Below are positions 36,201-45,318 of a stretch of 64,000 nucleotides of DNA, in pieces; position 1 is the first letter of the stretch; every line of letters begins with the position of its first letter. A model generated the notes under the pieces. That model had not been told where the DNA came from, ran no database searches, and saw only the letters and a program-made list of their open reading frames with translations. The position numbers and the translations under genes were made by a program. Source of the stretch: Chryseobacterium paludis (GTDB lineage: Bacteria; Bacteroidota; Bacteroidia; Flavobacteriales; Weeksellaceae); NCBI RefSeq assembly GCF_025403485.1, contig NZ_CP099966.1, positions 1,364,001 to 1,428,000 on the forward strand, in the 5' to 3' direction.

Positions 36201-36742
36201 ATAATCCATCTCTCATTATCCGCAGCACTGTATTCATTTTCCCATTTTGTAATCAGCCAGACCAAAAGCGCAATAAACATCGAGGCCATAGAATATACTT
36301 CTCCTTCTACCGCAGAAAACCAGAAGGTATCCGAGAATGTAAAGCATAAAGCTCCAATTACCCCAGCAAATAAAATAGAAATTTCCTGATGTTTGGTTAC
36401 TTCTTCAAAATCTTTGTTCAAAAGCCTTCTCACAAAATGAGTAATCGTCCAGAACAAAAATAAAATAGTAAACGCGCTGAACATTGCGGACATCGCATTG
36501 ATGACAATAGAATAATTTTCACCTTTTCCTAATGCAAAAATGGCCGCTACTGCGCCCACAATTTGAAATAAAGCAGCTCCAGGAGCGTGCGTTACTTCTA
36601 ATTTAACTGCTGAAGAAATATACTCACCACAATCCCAAAAACTAAGCTTAGGTTCTATCGTTGATAAGTACGTGAAAAATGCAATGACGAAAATAACCCA
36701 CCCTAAAACGGTGTTCCATTGCCTAAAAGTCCAGTTTTTCAT
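33257..36742 (-). CDS. DUF2723 membrane protein (GT-C/TMEM260-like), copy A
   Basis: An intact 1161-residue protein. The N-terminal part has about ten transmembrane segments; the first loop reads PKLSFWDCGEYISSAVKLEV with the acidic residue expected of GT-C transferases. Large soluble parts and a C-terminal helical TPR-like region follow (SLYNVVKNFKWGNF..., YLVKSIEPIDKKFN). DUF2723 includes human TMEM260, reported as a protein O-mannosyltransferase, so protein glycosylation is plausible but unproven here. It is followed by its own terminator and then the paralogous copy B. Confidence 0.8.
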   Translation of the reverse strand: MKNWTFRQWNTVLGWVIFVIAFFTYLSTIEPKLSFWDCGEYISSAVKLEVTHAPGAALFQIVGAVAAIFALGKGENYSIVINAMSAMFSAFTILFLFWTITHFVRRLLNKDFEEVTKHQEISILFAGVIGALCFTFSDTFWFSAVEGEVYSMASMFIALLVWLITKWENEYSAADNERWIILIFFIVGLSVGVHMMCMLSIPAICLVYYTRNYKFTWKNFIWANLITLGILIIVFKIIFPLIMTMFGKLEIFFVNGLGLPFHSGTIVAFILMIVLCYLIIKYARRSKKNVYQTVALSVVYMMIGFSCWMVIPIRANANPPMNLNDPDTAIGMLDYYNREQYGDWPTIYGQNYTAFLDANGIEKNEDGSFKTQKTGEIFEKDEKTGTYRKTGDRFNYVFSKSQVSLMPRMFNEDKAVMANYISMYGAPDFTFNYGNEDVADNPQAKQIFEELRKKYEDKSITAADYLKVKPYDLITVQKPSLAQNMDYFITFQNGYYFVRYLLWNYVGRQNDLEGNMENTKGNWISGFSFIDNALWGNQDKMPAKFKNESTVAFFFLPLILGLIGFFFQLNRDFGRFYAILSLFVITSVGIVFYTGVKPFEPRERDYAMVGSFYAFAIWIGLGAGAILWFVQSKIKSNAANIIAGIVLLGVPFMMGFQNYNVHDRSNRYTAYDYSYSVLKSLPKEDILFVYGDNDTYPVWGLQETENFRDDVKVVNFTLLSTPWNIDQVKRKTYNANPIPSQLTHEDYRDGVNDQIYLMKKEDWQNIFSNLQEQGAPSTEFQSFKKYLTQDSITLKEAINFIKMKSPEKDEVLKMIFGEARYEKYNFLPVSKFILPVNKENALKAGIINQADLPNTVNQIMIDYKANTLYKNNLIMFDILANFDWKRPINFSSGGIYDSENIFYLDDYLQLDGFSYRLIPIHTPPNSDGDMGRVDANSLYNVVKNFKWGNFKDLNAHFDETATSNIISYRSAASRAAAALSLNGQKAKAVELLDLAAKEIPVEKYNDPRSLSSIVYGYIVAGQEQKGLKLAETLKKGIFEEYDYYLSLTPSEQRYLRRQMGSKPMEYSLVVSSVTNAYKAIGQKDKAYDYLVKSIEPIDKKFNVFVKDLQQMGKEKAMSESENVQKITPFYQYLFDIMEPFDSTYSKEKENQITTAIMKATQ

Positions 36743-36927
36743 AGTATAAAATCAATTACGCGAAAATAGGGCTTTTATCTCATTTTATGCCGATTTTAAC
36801 AAATTTTAAAAATACTGGTGTGGTATTTGCGATAATAATGGAGCAATGATTGAGGAAGGAAAAATAACGAATTAACTAATGGCGACTTAGAAATCAAACA
36901 AAAGTTTAGAAATTATTTATTTTTTTG

Positions 36928-36935
36928 TATTTTTG
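36928..36935 (+). promoter_or_regulatory. -7 element upstream of the cysteate-synthase-like gene
   Basis: TATTTTTG fits TAnnTTTG, 31 bp before the ATG. No clear -33 TTG at the proper distance. Confidence 0.5.
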
Positions 36936-36966
36936 CCCTCAGATTTTTATTGAAAAATAACAAATA

Positions 36967-38004
36967 ATGAGTAATGTTTACGATAATATCCTTGGCCTTA
37001 TAGGAAATACTCCTATGGTGAAGCTAAATACTGTAACGAAAGATATTCCTGCAACTGTTTATGCCAAGTTAGAATCATATAATCCTGGACATTCCACTAA
37101 AGATAGAATCGCACTTCATATTATAGAAAACGCTGAGAAGAAAGGTTTATTAAAAGAAGATTCTGTAATTGTAGAGACCACTTCCGGAAACACTGGATTC
37201 TCTCTTGCAATGGTTTGCATCATCAAAGGATACAAATGCATTCTTGCTGTAAGTGACAAAACAAAACCGGAGAAGATTGCCTATCTGAAAGCACTTGGTG
37301 CTGTGGTATATGTCTGTCCTGCGAATGTAGCAGCAAATGACCCGAGATCTTATTATGAAGTGGCAAAAAGAGTTGCTTCAGAAACGCCTAATTCCGTTTA
37401 TATCAATCAGTATTTTAATGAGCTGAATATTGATGCCCATTACCAAACTACAGGACCGGAGATTTGGGAGCAGACGGAGGGAAAAATAACCCATCTTTTT
37501 GCTTGTACCGGAACTGGCGGAACTTTATCGGGATCAGGAAAATTTTTGAAAGAAAAAAATCCAGATATCAAAATTATCGGAGTAGATGCAGATGGTTCTA
37601 TTCTGAAAAGTTATCATGAAACTGGAAAAATTAATAAAGAAGATGTTCATCCTTACCAGATTGAAGGAATGGGAAAAAACCTGATTCCTGCTGCTTTGCT
37701 TTTTGACAAAGTAGATGAATTCGTAAGGGTAAACGATGAAATGTCTGCATATAGAACTCGTGAAATAGCATTAAAGGAAGCCATCATGGGTGGTTATACA
37801 ACAGGAGCTGTGACACAGGCATTGATACAGTATGCACAATCTCACGAATTTTCAAAAGACGATCTTGTTGTTTTAATATATCCGGATCACGGATCAAGAT
37901 ATATCACTAAAGTATATAGTGACAAATGGATGGCTGAGCAAGGTTTTGTAAATAATTGTGTACACAATTACGATGAAGTTTTTAAAACAGAATTCATTAA
38001 ATAG
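36967..38004 (+). CDS. Cysteine-synthase-family PLP enzyme, likely cysteate synthase
   Basis: A 345-residue fold-type II PLP enzyme. The Schiff-base lysine is Lys45 in NPGHSTKDRIA; the substrate loop is TTSGNTG (71-77); the phosphate-binding loop is GTGGT (182-186). It has no CBS domains. It lies 76 bp upstream of an AONS/SPT-type acyltransferase of the type used for capnine. In that pathway a cysteine-synthase-like enzyme makes cysteate from phosphoserine and sulfite, so I infer this role. Ordinary cysteine or cystathionine synthase is the alternative. Confidence 0.7.
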   Translation: MSNVYDNILGLIGNTPMVKLNTVTKDIPATVYAKLESYNPGHSTKDRIALHIIENAEKKGLLKEDSVIVETTSGNTGFSLAMVCIIKGYKCILAVSDKTKPEKIAYLKALGAVVYVCPANVAANDPRSYYEVAKRVASETPNSVYINQYFNELNIDAHYQTTGPEIWEQTEGKITHLFACTGTGGTLSGSGKFLKEKNPDIKIIGVDADGSILKSYHETGKINKEDVHPYQIEGMGKNLIPAALLFDKVDEFVRVNDEMSAYRTREIALKEAIMGGYTTGAVTQALIQYAQSHEFSKDDLVVLIYPDHGSRYITKVYSDKWMAEQGFVNNCVHNYDEVFKTEFIK

Positions 38005-38025
38005 AAATAAATTACCATACAAATA

Positions 38026-38058
38026 AAGCCTTTTTTGTAGATCACAAAAGGCTTTTTT
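38026..38058 (+). terminator. Hairpin between the two PLP genes
   Basis: AAGCCTTTTTTG and CAAAAGGCTT form a stem with a T run, in the 76-bp gap. It should end transcripts, or reduce read-through to the second gene. Confidence 0.75.
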
Positions 38059-38080
38059 ACTTAAAAAAATCACTTATAAA

Positions 38081-39355
38081 ATGTTGGATATTTTTGACAG
38101 AATAAAAGAAAATCCAGGACCTCTTGGACAATTTGCAGATTATGGCGAAGGTTATTTTATTTTCCCAAGACTGGAAGGCCCTATCGGACCTAGAATGCAG
38201 TTTCAGGGAAGAGAAGTAATCTTCTGGAGTGCTAATGATTATTTGGGATTGTGTAATCATCCTGAAGTATTAGAAGCTGATGCAAAAGCTGCTGCTCAAT
38301 ACGGGATGTTTTATCCAATGGGAGCAAGAGCAATGTCTGGAGAAACAGAACAGCACTTACAGTTAGAAAAAGAACTTGCTGACTTTGTTCAAAAAGAATC
38401 CGCTTATTTATTAAATTTTGGTTACCAGGGAATGGTATCCACTATTGATGCATTGGTTAGCAGAAATGATGTTATTGTATATGATGTAGATTCTCACGCT
38501 TGCATTGTAGACGGTGTAAGACTTCATGCTGGAAAAAGATTTACATACAGACACAATGATATTGAAAGTCTGGAAAAAAACCTTCAGAGAGCGACAAAAG
38601 TAGCTCAGGAAACAGGAGGAGGTATTTTAGTAGTTACTGAAGGTGTTTTCGGAATGAGAGGCCAACAGGGAAAACTTAAAGAAATCTGTGACCTGAAATC
38701 AAAATATAATTTCAGACTATTAGTAGATGATGCTCATGGATTCGGAACTCTTGGTGAAACAGGGGCCGGGGCTGGTGAAGAACAGGGATGTCAGGATCAG
38801 ATTGATGTATACTTCTCTACTTTTGCTAAATCAATGGCAGGATTTGGAGCTTTCATCGCAGGAGACAAAGACATCATCAGATATCTAAAATTCAATTTAA
38901 GATCTCAAATTTTTGCAAAATCTCTTACCATGCCAATGGTAATTGGAGGTTTGAAAAGATTAGAGCTTTTAAGAACAAAGCCTGAGATCAAAGCTAAATT
39001 ATGGGAAAACACTCATAAATTACAAAATGGTCTTAAAGAAAGAGGTTTCAATATTGGAGACAGCAATACGTGTGTAACTCCGGTAATGATGCAGGGAACT
39101 CCTGTAGAAGCAACTCTTTTAGTAAAAGATTTAAGAGAAAACTATAGAATATTTACATCTGTTGTTGTTTATCCGGTAATTCCTAAAGGAATGATCCTAT
39201 TAAGATTAATTCCTACCGCATCTCATACTGATTCTGAGATCAATGAAACTCTTGCCGCTTTTGAAGCAATTCACGACAAATTAATGAGTGGACATTATAA
39301 AGAACAGGCTGAGAGCTATCTTAAAGAAAATAATATTCAGTTTAAAGAAATTTAA
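38081..39355 (+). CDS. AONS/SPT-family acyltransferase, likely cysteate fatty-acyltransferase (capnine synthesis)
   Basis: A 424-residue alpha-oxoamine synthase. PLP residues are visible: His139 in DVDSHACIVDG, Asp216/His219 in LLVDDAHGFGTLG, and Schiff-base Lys250 in STFAKSMAGFGAF. The family covers KAS/SPT/AONS enzymes; the 424-residue form with an N-terminal extension (FDRIKENPGPLGQFADYGEG) fits the serine-palmitoyl / cysteate type, not BioF. Flavobacteria condense cysteate with a fatty acyl thioester to start capnine and sulfobacin lipids. The PLP enzyme just upstream supports this. Confidence 0.75.
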   Translation: MLDIFDRIKENPGPLGQFADYGEGYFIFPRLEGPIGPRMQFQGREVIFWSANDYLGLCNHPEVLEADAKAAAQYGMFYPMGARAMSGETEQHLQLEKELADFVQKESAYLLNFGYQGMVSTIDALVSRNDVIVYDVDSHACIVDGVRLHAGKRFTYRHNDIESLEKNLQRATKVAQETGGGILVVTEGVFGMRGQQGKLKEICDLKSKYNFRLLVDDAHGFGTLGETGAGAGEEQGCQDQIDVYFSTFAKSMAGFGAFIAGDKDIIRYLKFNLRSQIFAKSLTMPMVIGGLKRLELLRTKPEIKAKLWENTHKLQNGLKERGFNIGDSNTCVTPVMMQGTPVEATLLVKDLRENYRIFTSVVVYPVIPKGMILLRLIPTASHTDSEINETLAAFEAIHDKLMSGHYKEQAESYLKENNIQFKEI

Positions 39356-39364
39356 TTAAAAATA

Positions 39365-39396
39365 AAAAAGGTCATTTGAAATAGAATGACCTTTTT
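39365..39396 (+). terminator. Terminator of the acyltransferase gene
   Basis: AAAAAGGTCATT pairs with AATGACCTTTTT around an 8-nt loop. Confidence 0.9.
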
Positions 39397-39427
39397 GTCT
39401 AATAAATTTACGTCAAAATGAATTTAT

Positions 39428-39889
39428 ATGAAAAATTCTAAAAATATCAGAATTGCTATTATTAGCCTTTTTCTACTGCTTTTTTTCACTAACGCTACGG
39501 CTCAACGTTCCTATATCGATAATCATAAAGATATCGCTATGGATCTCTCAAAACAGTACGGAATTCCAAGTTCGGTTATATTGGCTATTGCCATTGTTGA
39601 ATCCGGAGCGGGAACCAGTAAAGCCAGTAAGACCCTAAACAATCATTTTGGTATGTTAGGGAAAAATGATATTAATTCTTCGAGATTTAAGAGCTTTGGC
39701 TCTGTAAAAGAAAGTTATGAGGCTTTTTGTCGACTGCTCTCAAAAAAGAAACTCTACACTAAACTAAAAGATAATAATAATTATACTGAATGGGTTAAAG
39801 CGATTGCTTCTTCAGGCTATTCTGCGAAACCTAATGAATGGATGAAAAAAATAAATCTTACAATTACAAAGTTTGGTTTAAATAAATAA
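39428..39889 (+). CDS. Glucosaminidase-domain protein (peptidoglycan hydrolase)
   Basis: A 153-residue exported protein with a signal peptide (cut near TATAQ). The domain is the FlgJ/LytG-like glucosaminidase fold: YGIPSSVILAIAIVESGAGT with the catalytic Glu in IVESG, then NNHFGMLGKNDINS, SVKESYEAFCRLLSKKKLYT and WVKAIASSGYSAKPNEWMKK. It is small for the family, essentially the domain alone, with no LysM or SH3 part. Confidence 0.88.
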   Translation: MKNSKNIRIAIISLFLLLFFTNATAQRSYIDNHKDIAMDLSKQYGIPSSVILAIAIVESGAGTSKASKTLNNHFGMLGKNDINSSRFKSFGSVKESYEAFCRLLSKKKLYTKLKDNNNYTEWVKAIASSGYSAKPNEWMKKINLTITKFGLNK

Positions 39890-39974
39890 CCTTCACACCT
39901 TCACATTTTATAAGCTGCTAGTCTTTATAGTACAGAATATAATAATTTAAAATAAATTTGTAAAAATTTTTCTA

Positions 39975-42164
39975 TTGAAAGATCTGCTTCTTATCACTCC
40001 GCCTTTTACCCAACTTAACACTCCTTATCCTGCAACAGCTTATATTAAAGGTTTTCTAAATACCAAAAATATTTCCAGCTATCAGATTGATTTGGGGATT
40101 GAAGTTATTTTGGAGTTATTCTCAAAAGACGGGCTTCAGAATATTTTTAATAAAAAAATTAACCTTAAAAATACCTCAGAAAATTCTCAGAGAATTTTTG
40201 CTTTAAGAGAAGAATATCTAAAAACCATTGATCAGGTTATACTTTTCTTACAAGGTAAAAATTTCACATTGGCAAGGCAGATCTGCAGCATGAATTTTTT
40301 ACCGGAAGCTTCCCGTTTCAACCAATTGGATGATATGGAATTTGCTTTCGGAAACATGGGTTTACAGGACAAAGCTAAACATCTGTGTACTTTATATTTA
40401 GAAGACCTATCTGATTATATTATTGAAAATATAGATTCAGATTTTGGTTTCAGCAGATATGCGGAACGTTTGGGAAAAAGTGCTAATTCTTTTGACGAAT
40501 TGTATTTAAAACTGATCGGAGGCCAAACATTTATTGACCATATAACCTTAAGTATTCTTCAGGAAAAATTAGAATTTGCTCAGCCAAAACTGGTATGCTT
40601 TTCTATTCCTTTTCCTGGAAATTTGTATGCAGCATTTAGATGTGCAAAATACATTAAAGATAACTTTCCCCACATTAAAACTGCAATGGGCGGAGGTTTC
40701 CCAAACACAGAATTAAGAGAAGTAAAAGATGCCAGAGTCTTTGAATTTTTCGATTTTATTACACTGGATGATGGTGAACTTCCTATTGAACTTCTTTACG
40801 AAAATCTAAATAGCCAATCCGAAATTGCAGAATTTAAACGGACTTTCTTAATAGAAAATGAAAAAGTAACTTATAAGAACAATTCGAAAAGACACGATTA
40901 TAAGCAAGCTCAAGTAGGAACACCTGAATATACCGATTTACAGCTAGACAGATATATTTCGGTTATTGAAATTGCAAATCCAATGCACAGTTTATGGAGT
41001 GATGGAAGATGGAATAAGCTTACAATGGCACATGGCTGCTACTGGGGCAAATGTACTTTTTGTGATATATCATTAGATTATATCAAAATTTATGAGCCTA
41101 TTTCTGCAAAAATTCTGGTCGACAGAATGGAAGATCTCATTAAAAGTACAGGCGAAACAGGATTTCATTTTGTAGATGAAGCAGCACCACCCGCTCTAAT
41201 GAGAGAAGTTGCTTTGGAAATTTTACGAAGAAATTTAGTGGTTACCTGGTGGACCAATATTCGCTTTGAAAAGAGCTTTACCAAAGATCTTTGTTTTTTA
41301 TTAAAACTTTCAGGTTGTGTAGCTGTTTCCGGAGGACTGGAAGTTGCCAGTGACCGTTTATTAAAATTAATTGATAAAGGGATTTCGGTAGACCAGGTTG
41401 CTCAGGTAACAAGAAATTTTACTGAAGCCGGAGTTATGATCCATGCTTACCTGATGTATGGCTACCCTACCCAAACAGTTCAGGAAACCGTCGACTCTCT
41501 GGAGATGGTTCGTCAATTATTTGAAATGGGAATTTTACAAAGTGGATTTTGGCATCAGTTTGCCATGACCGCTCATTCACCGGTAGGCTTAAATCCTGAA
41601 GAGTTTGGAGTTACCCCTATTAAACAGGAAATTTTGTTTGCTAATAACGATATTGATTTTACAGATAAAACAGGTATTGATCATAGTAAATTTAGTTTTG
41701 GCTTAAAGAAATCTTTATTCAATTATATGCATGGGATCAATTTTGAAATTCCTCTGCAGGATTGGTTTGATTTTAAAATCCCGAAAACAACCATTCACCC
41801 TGATTATATTCACGATTGTCTTTTAGAAGATGATAGTTTTATATTTAAAGGAAATTCAAAAATTATTTTCTTAGATAAAAACGTGATCGCTGAGAATTAC
41901 ATTAAAACAAAAAAACAGAACTCCTGGCCGTATACCCAGCTTACATTCCATTTAAAAACCAATATTGTAAAAGTGGATCTGGAACAGGAAAAAGCTGAAT
42001 GGTTAATGGAAATACTTAAAGACAATTCTAAAGAAAGTGCGAAGAAAATTACACTTCAGCAGCTTAAAACTCAGTTTGAAGAAAGTTTTGAAGATTTTGA
42101 ATTATTTTGGTTTTCAAAACCTATGCAGCAGCTAAAAGATAATGGTGTTATTTTAAGTTTGTAA
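39975..42164 (+). CDS. Radical SAM protein with B12-binding-like N-terminus
   Basis: A 729-residue enzyme. The N-terminal part (LLLITPPFTQLNTPYPATAY...) resembles B12-binding radical SAM proteins; the radical SAM core starts with HGCYWGKCTFCD. The three cysteines are Cys355, Cys360 and Cys363, a C-x4-C-x2-C spacing rather than the common C-x3-C-x2-C. Later parts FHFVDEAAPPALM, SGGLEVASDRLLKLIDKGIS and MIHAYLMYGYPTQTVQE match the SAM barrel. The start is TTG at 39975; no ATG lies upstream. Substrate unknown. Confidence 0.85.
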   Translation: MKDLLLITPPFTQLNTPYPATAYIKGFLNTKNISSYQIDLGIEVILELFSKDGLQNIFNKKINLKNTSENSQRIFALREEYLKTIDQVILFLQGKNFTLARQICSMNFLPEASRFNQLDDMEFAFGNMGLQDKAKHLCTLYLEDLSDYIIENIDSDFGFSRYAERLGKSANSFDELYLKLIGGQTFIDHITLSILQEKLEFAQPKLVCFSIPFPGNLYAAFRCAKYIKDNFPHIKTAMGGGFPNTELREVKDARVFEFFDFITLDDGELPIELLYENLNSQSEIAEFKRTFLIENEKVTYKNNSKRHDYKQAQVGTPEYTDLQLDRYISVIEIANPMHSLWSDGRWNKLTMAHGCYWGKCTFCDISLDYIKIYEPISAKILVDRMEDLIKSTGETGFHFVDEAAPPALMREVALEILRRNLVVTWWTNIRFEKSFTKDLCFLLKLSGCVAVSGGLEVASDRLLKLIDKGISVDQVAQVTRNFTEAGVMIHAYLMYGYPTQTVQETVDSLEMVRQLFEMGILQSGFWHQFAMTAHSPVGLNPEEFGVTPIKQEILFANNDIDFTDKTGIDHSKFSFGLKKSLFNYMHGINFEIPLQDWFDFKIPKTTIHPDYIHDCLLEDDSFIFKGNSKIIFLDKNVIAENYIKTKKQNSWPYTQLTFHLKTNIVKVDLEQEKAEWLMEILKDNSKESAKKITLQQLKTQFEESFEDFELFWFSKPMQQLKDNGVILSL

Positions 42165-42215
42165 TCTGATTTTTTCGTAGATAGTTCAGCAATTTTCAAC
42201 TAATGATTCTACTTT

Positions 42216-43037
42216 TTATTTCTCAACACCATCTTTTACCACAGCTCCTACTACCACTTTTTCTTGGACTTTTATAAAATTAGGATCCATAATTGCCATT
42301 CGTTCGGCGATAGCTTTGTAGGTAGGAAATTTTAATATTGAAGCCCTTCCGGACATCTCTCTATAGAGCGTAAACGATTTCCCACCAGCGGTTTTGATCT
42401 GCTTTGTGGTTGTAATATATTTTCCAATATACTTACTCTTAGCATCATAAATTTCAATATCAACAAAGGTTTTTTCGGCGATTGTATCATCAGAACCAAA
42501 GCTGACTGGTAGATTGGTAAAATACCCTACAGGAACACCATTACTTAGAATTTCGCCAACGCTGTTGACTTCAATTTTCAGTTTATCAATTTTACTTCTT
42601 ATAGCGTAAGCATCTTTTGTTTTACTATCAAGCTTCCGTTTAGGCATATTCGTAAAAAGCTCATCTAAATTCTTAACATTGATCCCTTTATTATCAATCA
42701 GTTTCAAACCTTTTATAGAAGTATAAACTGCCGATTTTTCTTCACCAGAAAAAGCTGATGGAGAGATATAATCCAGTTCTATTGTTTTATCCCTGTTATA
42801 TACCCTGTTTAATGTTATATAACTATCTCTTACAGAATCAACAACACTTTTATCAATGAATTCCATTGTATAGATCGGAGTTTCTTTAAGATCCATAAAA
42901 GTGTATTGATTTGATTTATTTGAAATTTTCGCGACGTGCACACCATCAAGACTTACAATCCCCCTTTTAGTTTTAAAATTCTGAGCATTAAACAAGATAC
43001 TCAAAACTGTAAACAACATGACCGTACTTTTTTTCAT
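42216..43037 (-). CDS. Exported protein of unknown function
   Basis: A 273-residue protein with a signal peptide ending near FNAQ. No known domain was recognised. It is rich in Lys, Asp and Thr, with YISPSAFSGEEKSAVYTSIK and SFGSDDTIAEKTFVDIEIYD in the middle. It has no cysteine lipobox. The gene lies downstream of atpC, separated by a strong terminator, and converges on the radical SAM gene. Confidence 0.7.
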   Translation of the reverse strand: MKKSTVMLFTVLSILFNAQNFKTKRGIVSLDGVHVAKISNKSNQYTFMDLKETPIYTMEFIDKSVVDSVRDSYITLNRVYNRDKTIELDYISPSAFSGEEKSAVYTSIKGLKLIDNKGINVKNLDELFTNMPKRKLDSKTKDAYAIRSKIDKLKIEVNSVGEILSNGVPVGYFTNLPVSFGSDDTIAEKTFVDIEIYDAKSKYIGKYITTTKQIKTAGGKSFTLYREMSGRASILKFPTYKAIAERMAIMDPNFIKVQEKVVVGAVVKDGVEK

Positions 43038-43062
43038 AAAATCAGATTTTTACATTACATAA

Positions 43063-43090
43063 AAAAAGTGTAACCAAAGTTACACTTTTT
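43063..43090 (-). terminator. Terminator of atpD-atpC
   Basis: AAAAAGTGTAAC (43063-43074) pairs with GTTACACTTTTT (43079-43090) around CAAA. Confidence 0.9.
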
Positions 43091-43116
43091 GAAAATATAT
43101 TTAGCTTTTCATTTAA

Positions 43117-43398
43117 TTACTCACAAAGGATAATCCCTTTATCATGATTAAATTCTACAACACCGCTTTTGATAGGATAAGAAAAAACCGAATCTTTTTC
43201 ATTCTCTCTTGTAAAGTTTTTAGCATACGTTTCATCAATAGAATTCACATATAATTTTACCTTACCGTTAATTAAAGAAGAAACGATTCCTGCGTGGTTT
43301 TTCATGATGTGGAATTCACCATTTTTTCCCGGCAGTAATACTGAAGTTACCTCACCTTCAAAAACTACGTGTTCTGGTGTTAAAATTTTTATATTCAT
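43117..43398 (-). CDS. atpC: ATP synthase F1 epsilon subunit
   Basis: A 93-residue epsilon subunit. It starts MNIKILTPEHVVFEGEVTSV and contains LPGKNGEFHIMKNHAGIVSSL, the conserved beta-sandwich signature. It lacks the C-terminal two-helix domain, as is usual in Bacteroidota. It is 93 bp after atpD on the same strand; the gap holds short tandem heptamers. Other atp genes are not in the window. Confidence 0.92.
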   Translation of the reverse strand: MNIKILTPEHVVFEGEVTSVLLPGKNGEFHIMKNHAGIVSSLINGKVKLYVNSIDETYAKNFTRENEKDSVFSYPIKSGVVEFNHDKGIILCE

Positions 43399-43412
43399 TT
43401 CTTTAGATTTGA

Positions 43413-43440
43413 AGATTTCAGATTCCAGATTTCAGATTTC
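43413..43440. repeat. Tandem heptamer (AGATTTC)4
   Basis: AGATTTC, AGATTCC, AGATTTC, AGATTTC at 43413-43440 in the gap between atpD and atpC, followed by related AGACATC-like text. Confidence 0.75.
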
Positions 43441-43491
43441 AGACAGCATTAAAGTCTCATGTCTTGTGTCTGACATCTTTTGTCTAATTTA

Positions 43492-45126
<1,635 letters not shown>

Positions 45127-45291
45127 TCAATTAATTTTAATATAATTATGCGTCGGATTGAAGTTAATTTACAGATCAATGAGATAAACATCATATAATA
45201 AGGGTAACCAATTATACACTTAATAGACAACGTAAAATACAATAACATAAAATAACTTGCGATACATTATAGTAGATTATTTTAAAGGCTT

Positions 45292-45299
45292 TATATTTG
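45292..45299 (+). promoter_or_regulatory. -7 element of ribF
   Basis: TATATTTG, 19 bp before the TTG start at 45319. The -33 element is not clear. Confidence 0.6.
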
Positions 45300-45318
45300 C
45301 AGTCAAATTTTTTCCGTT

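Noticed and set aside
43413..43440. Heptamer arrays as a CRISPR remnant
   Set aside because: Units are 7 bp without spacers; no cas gene is in the window.
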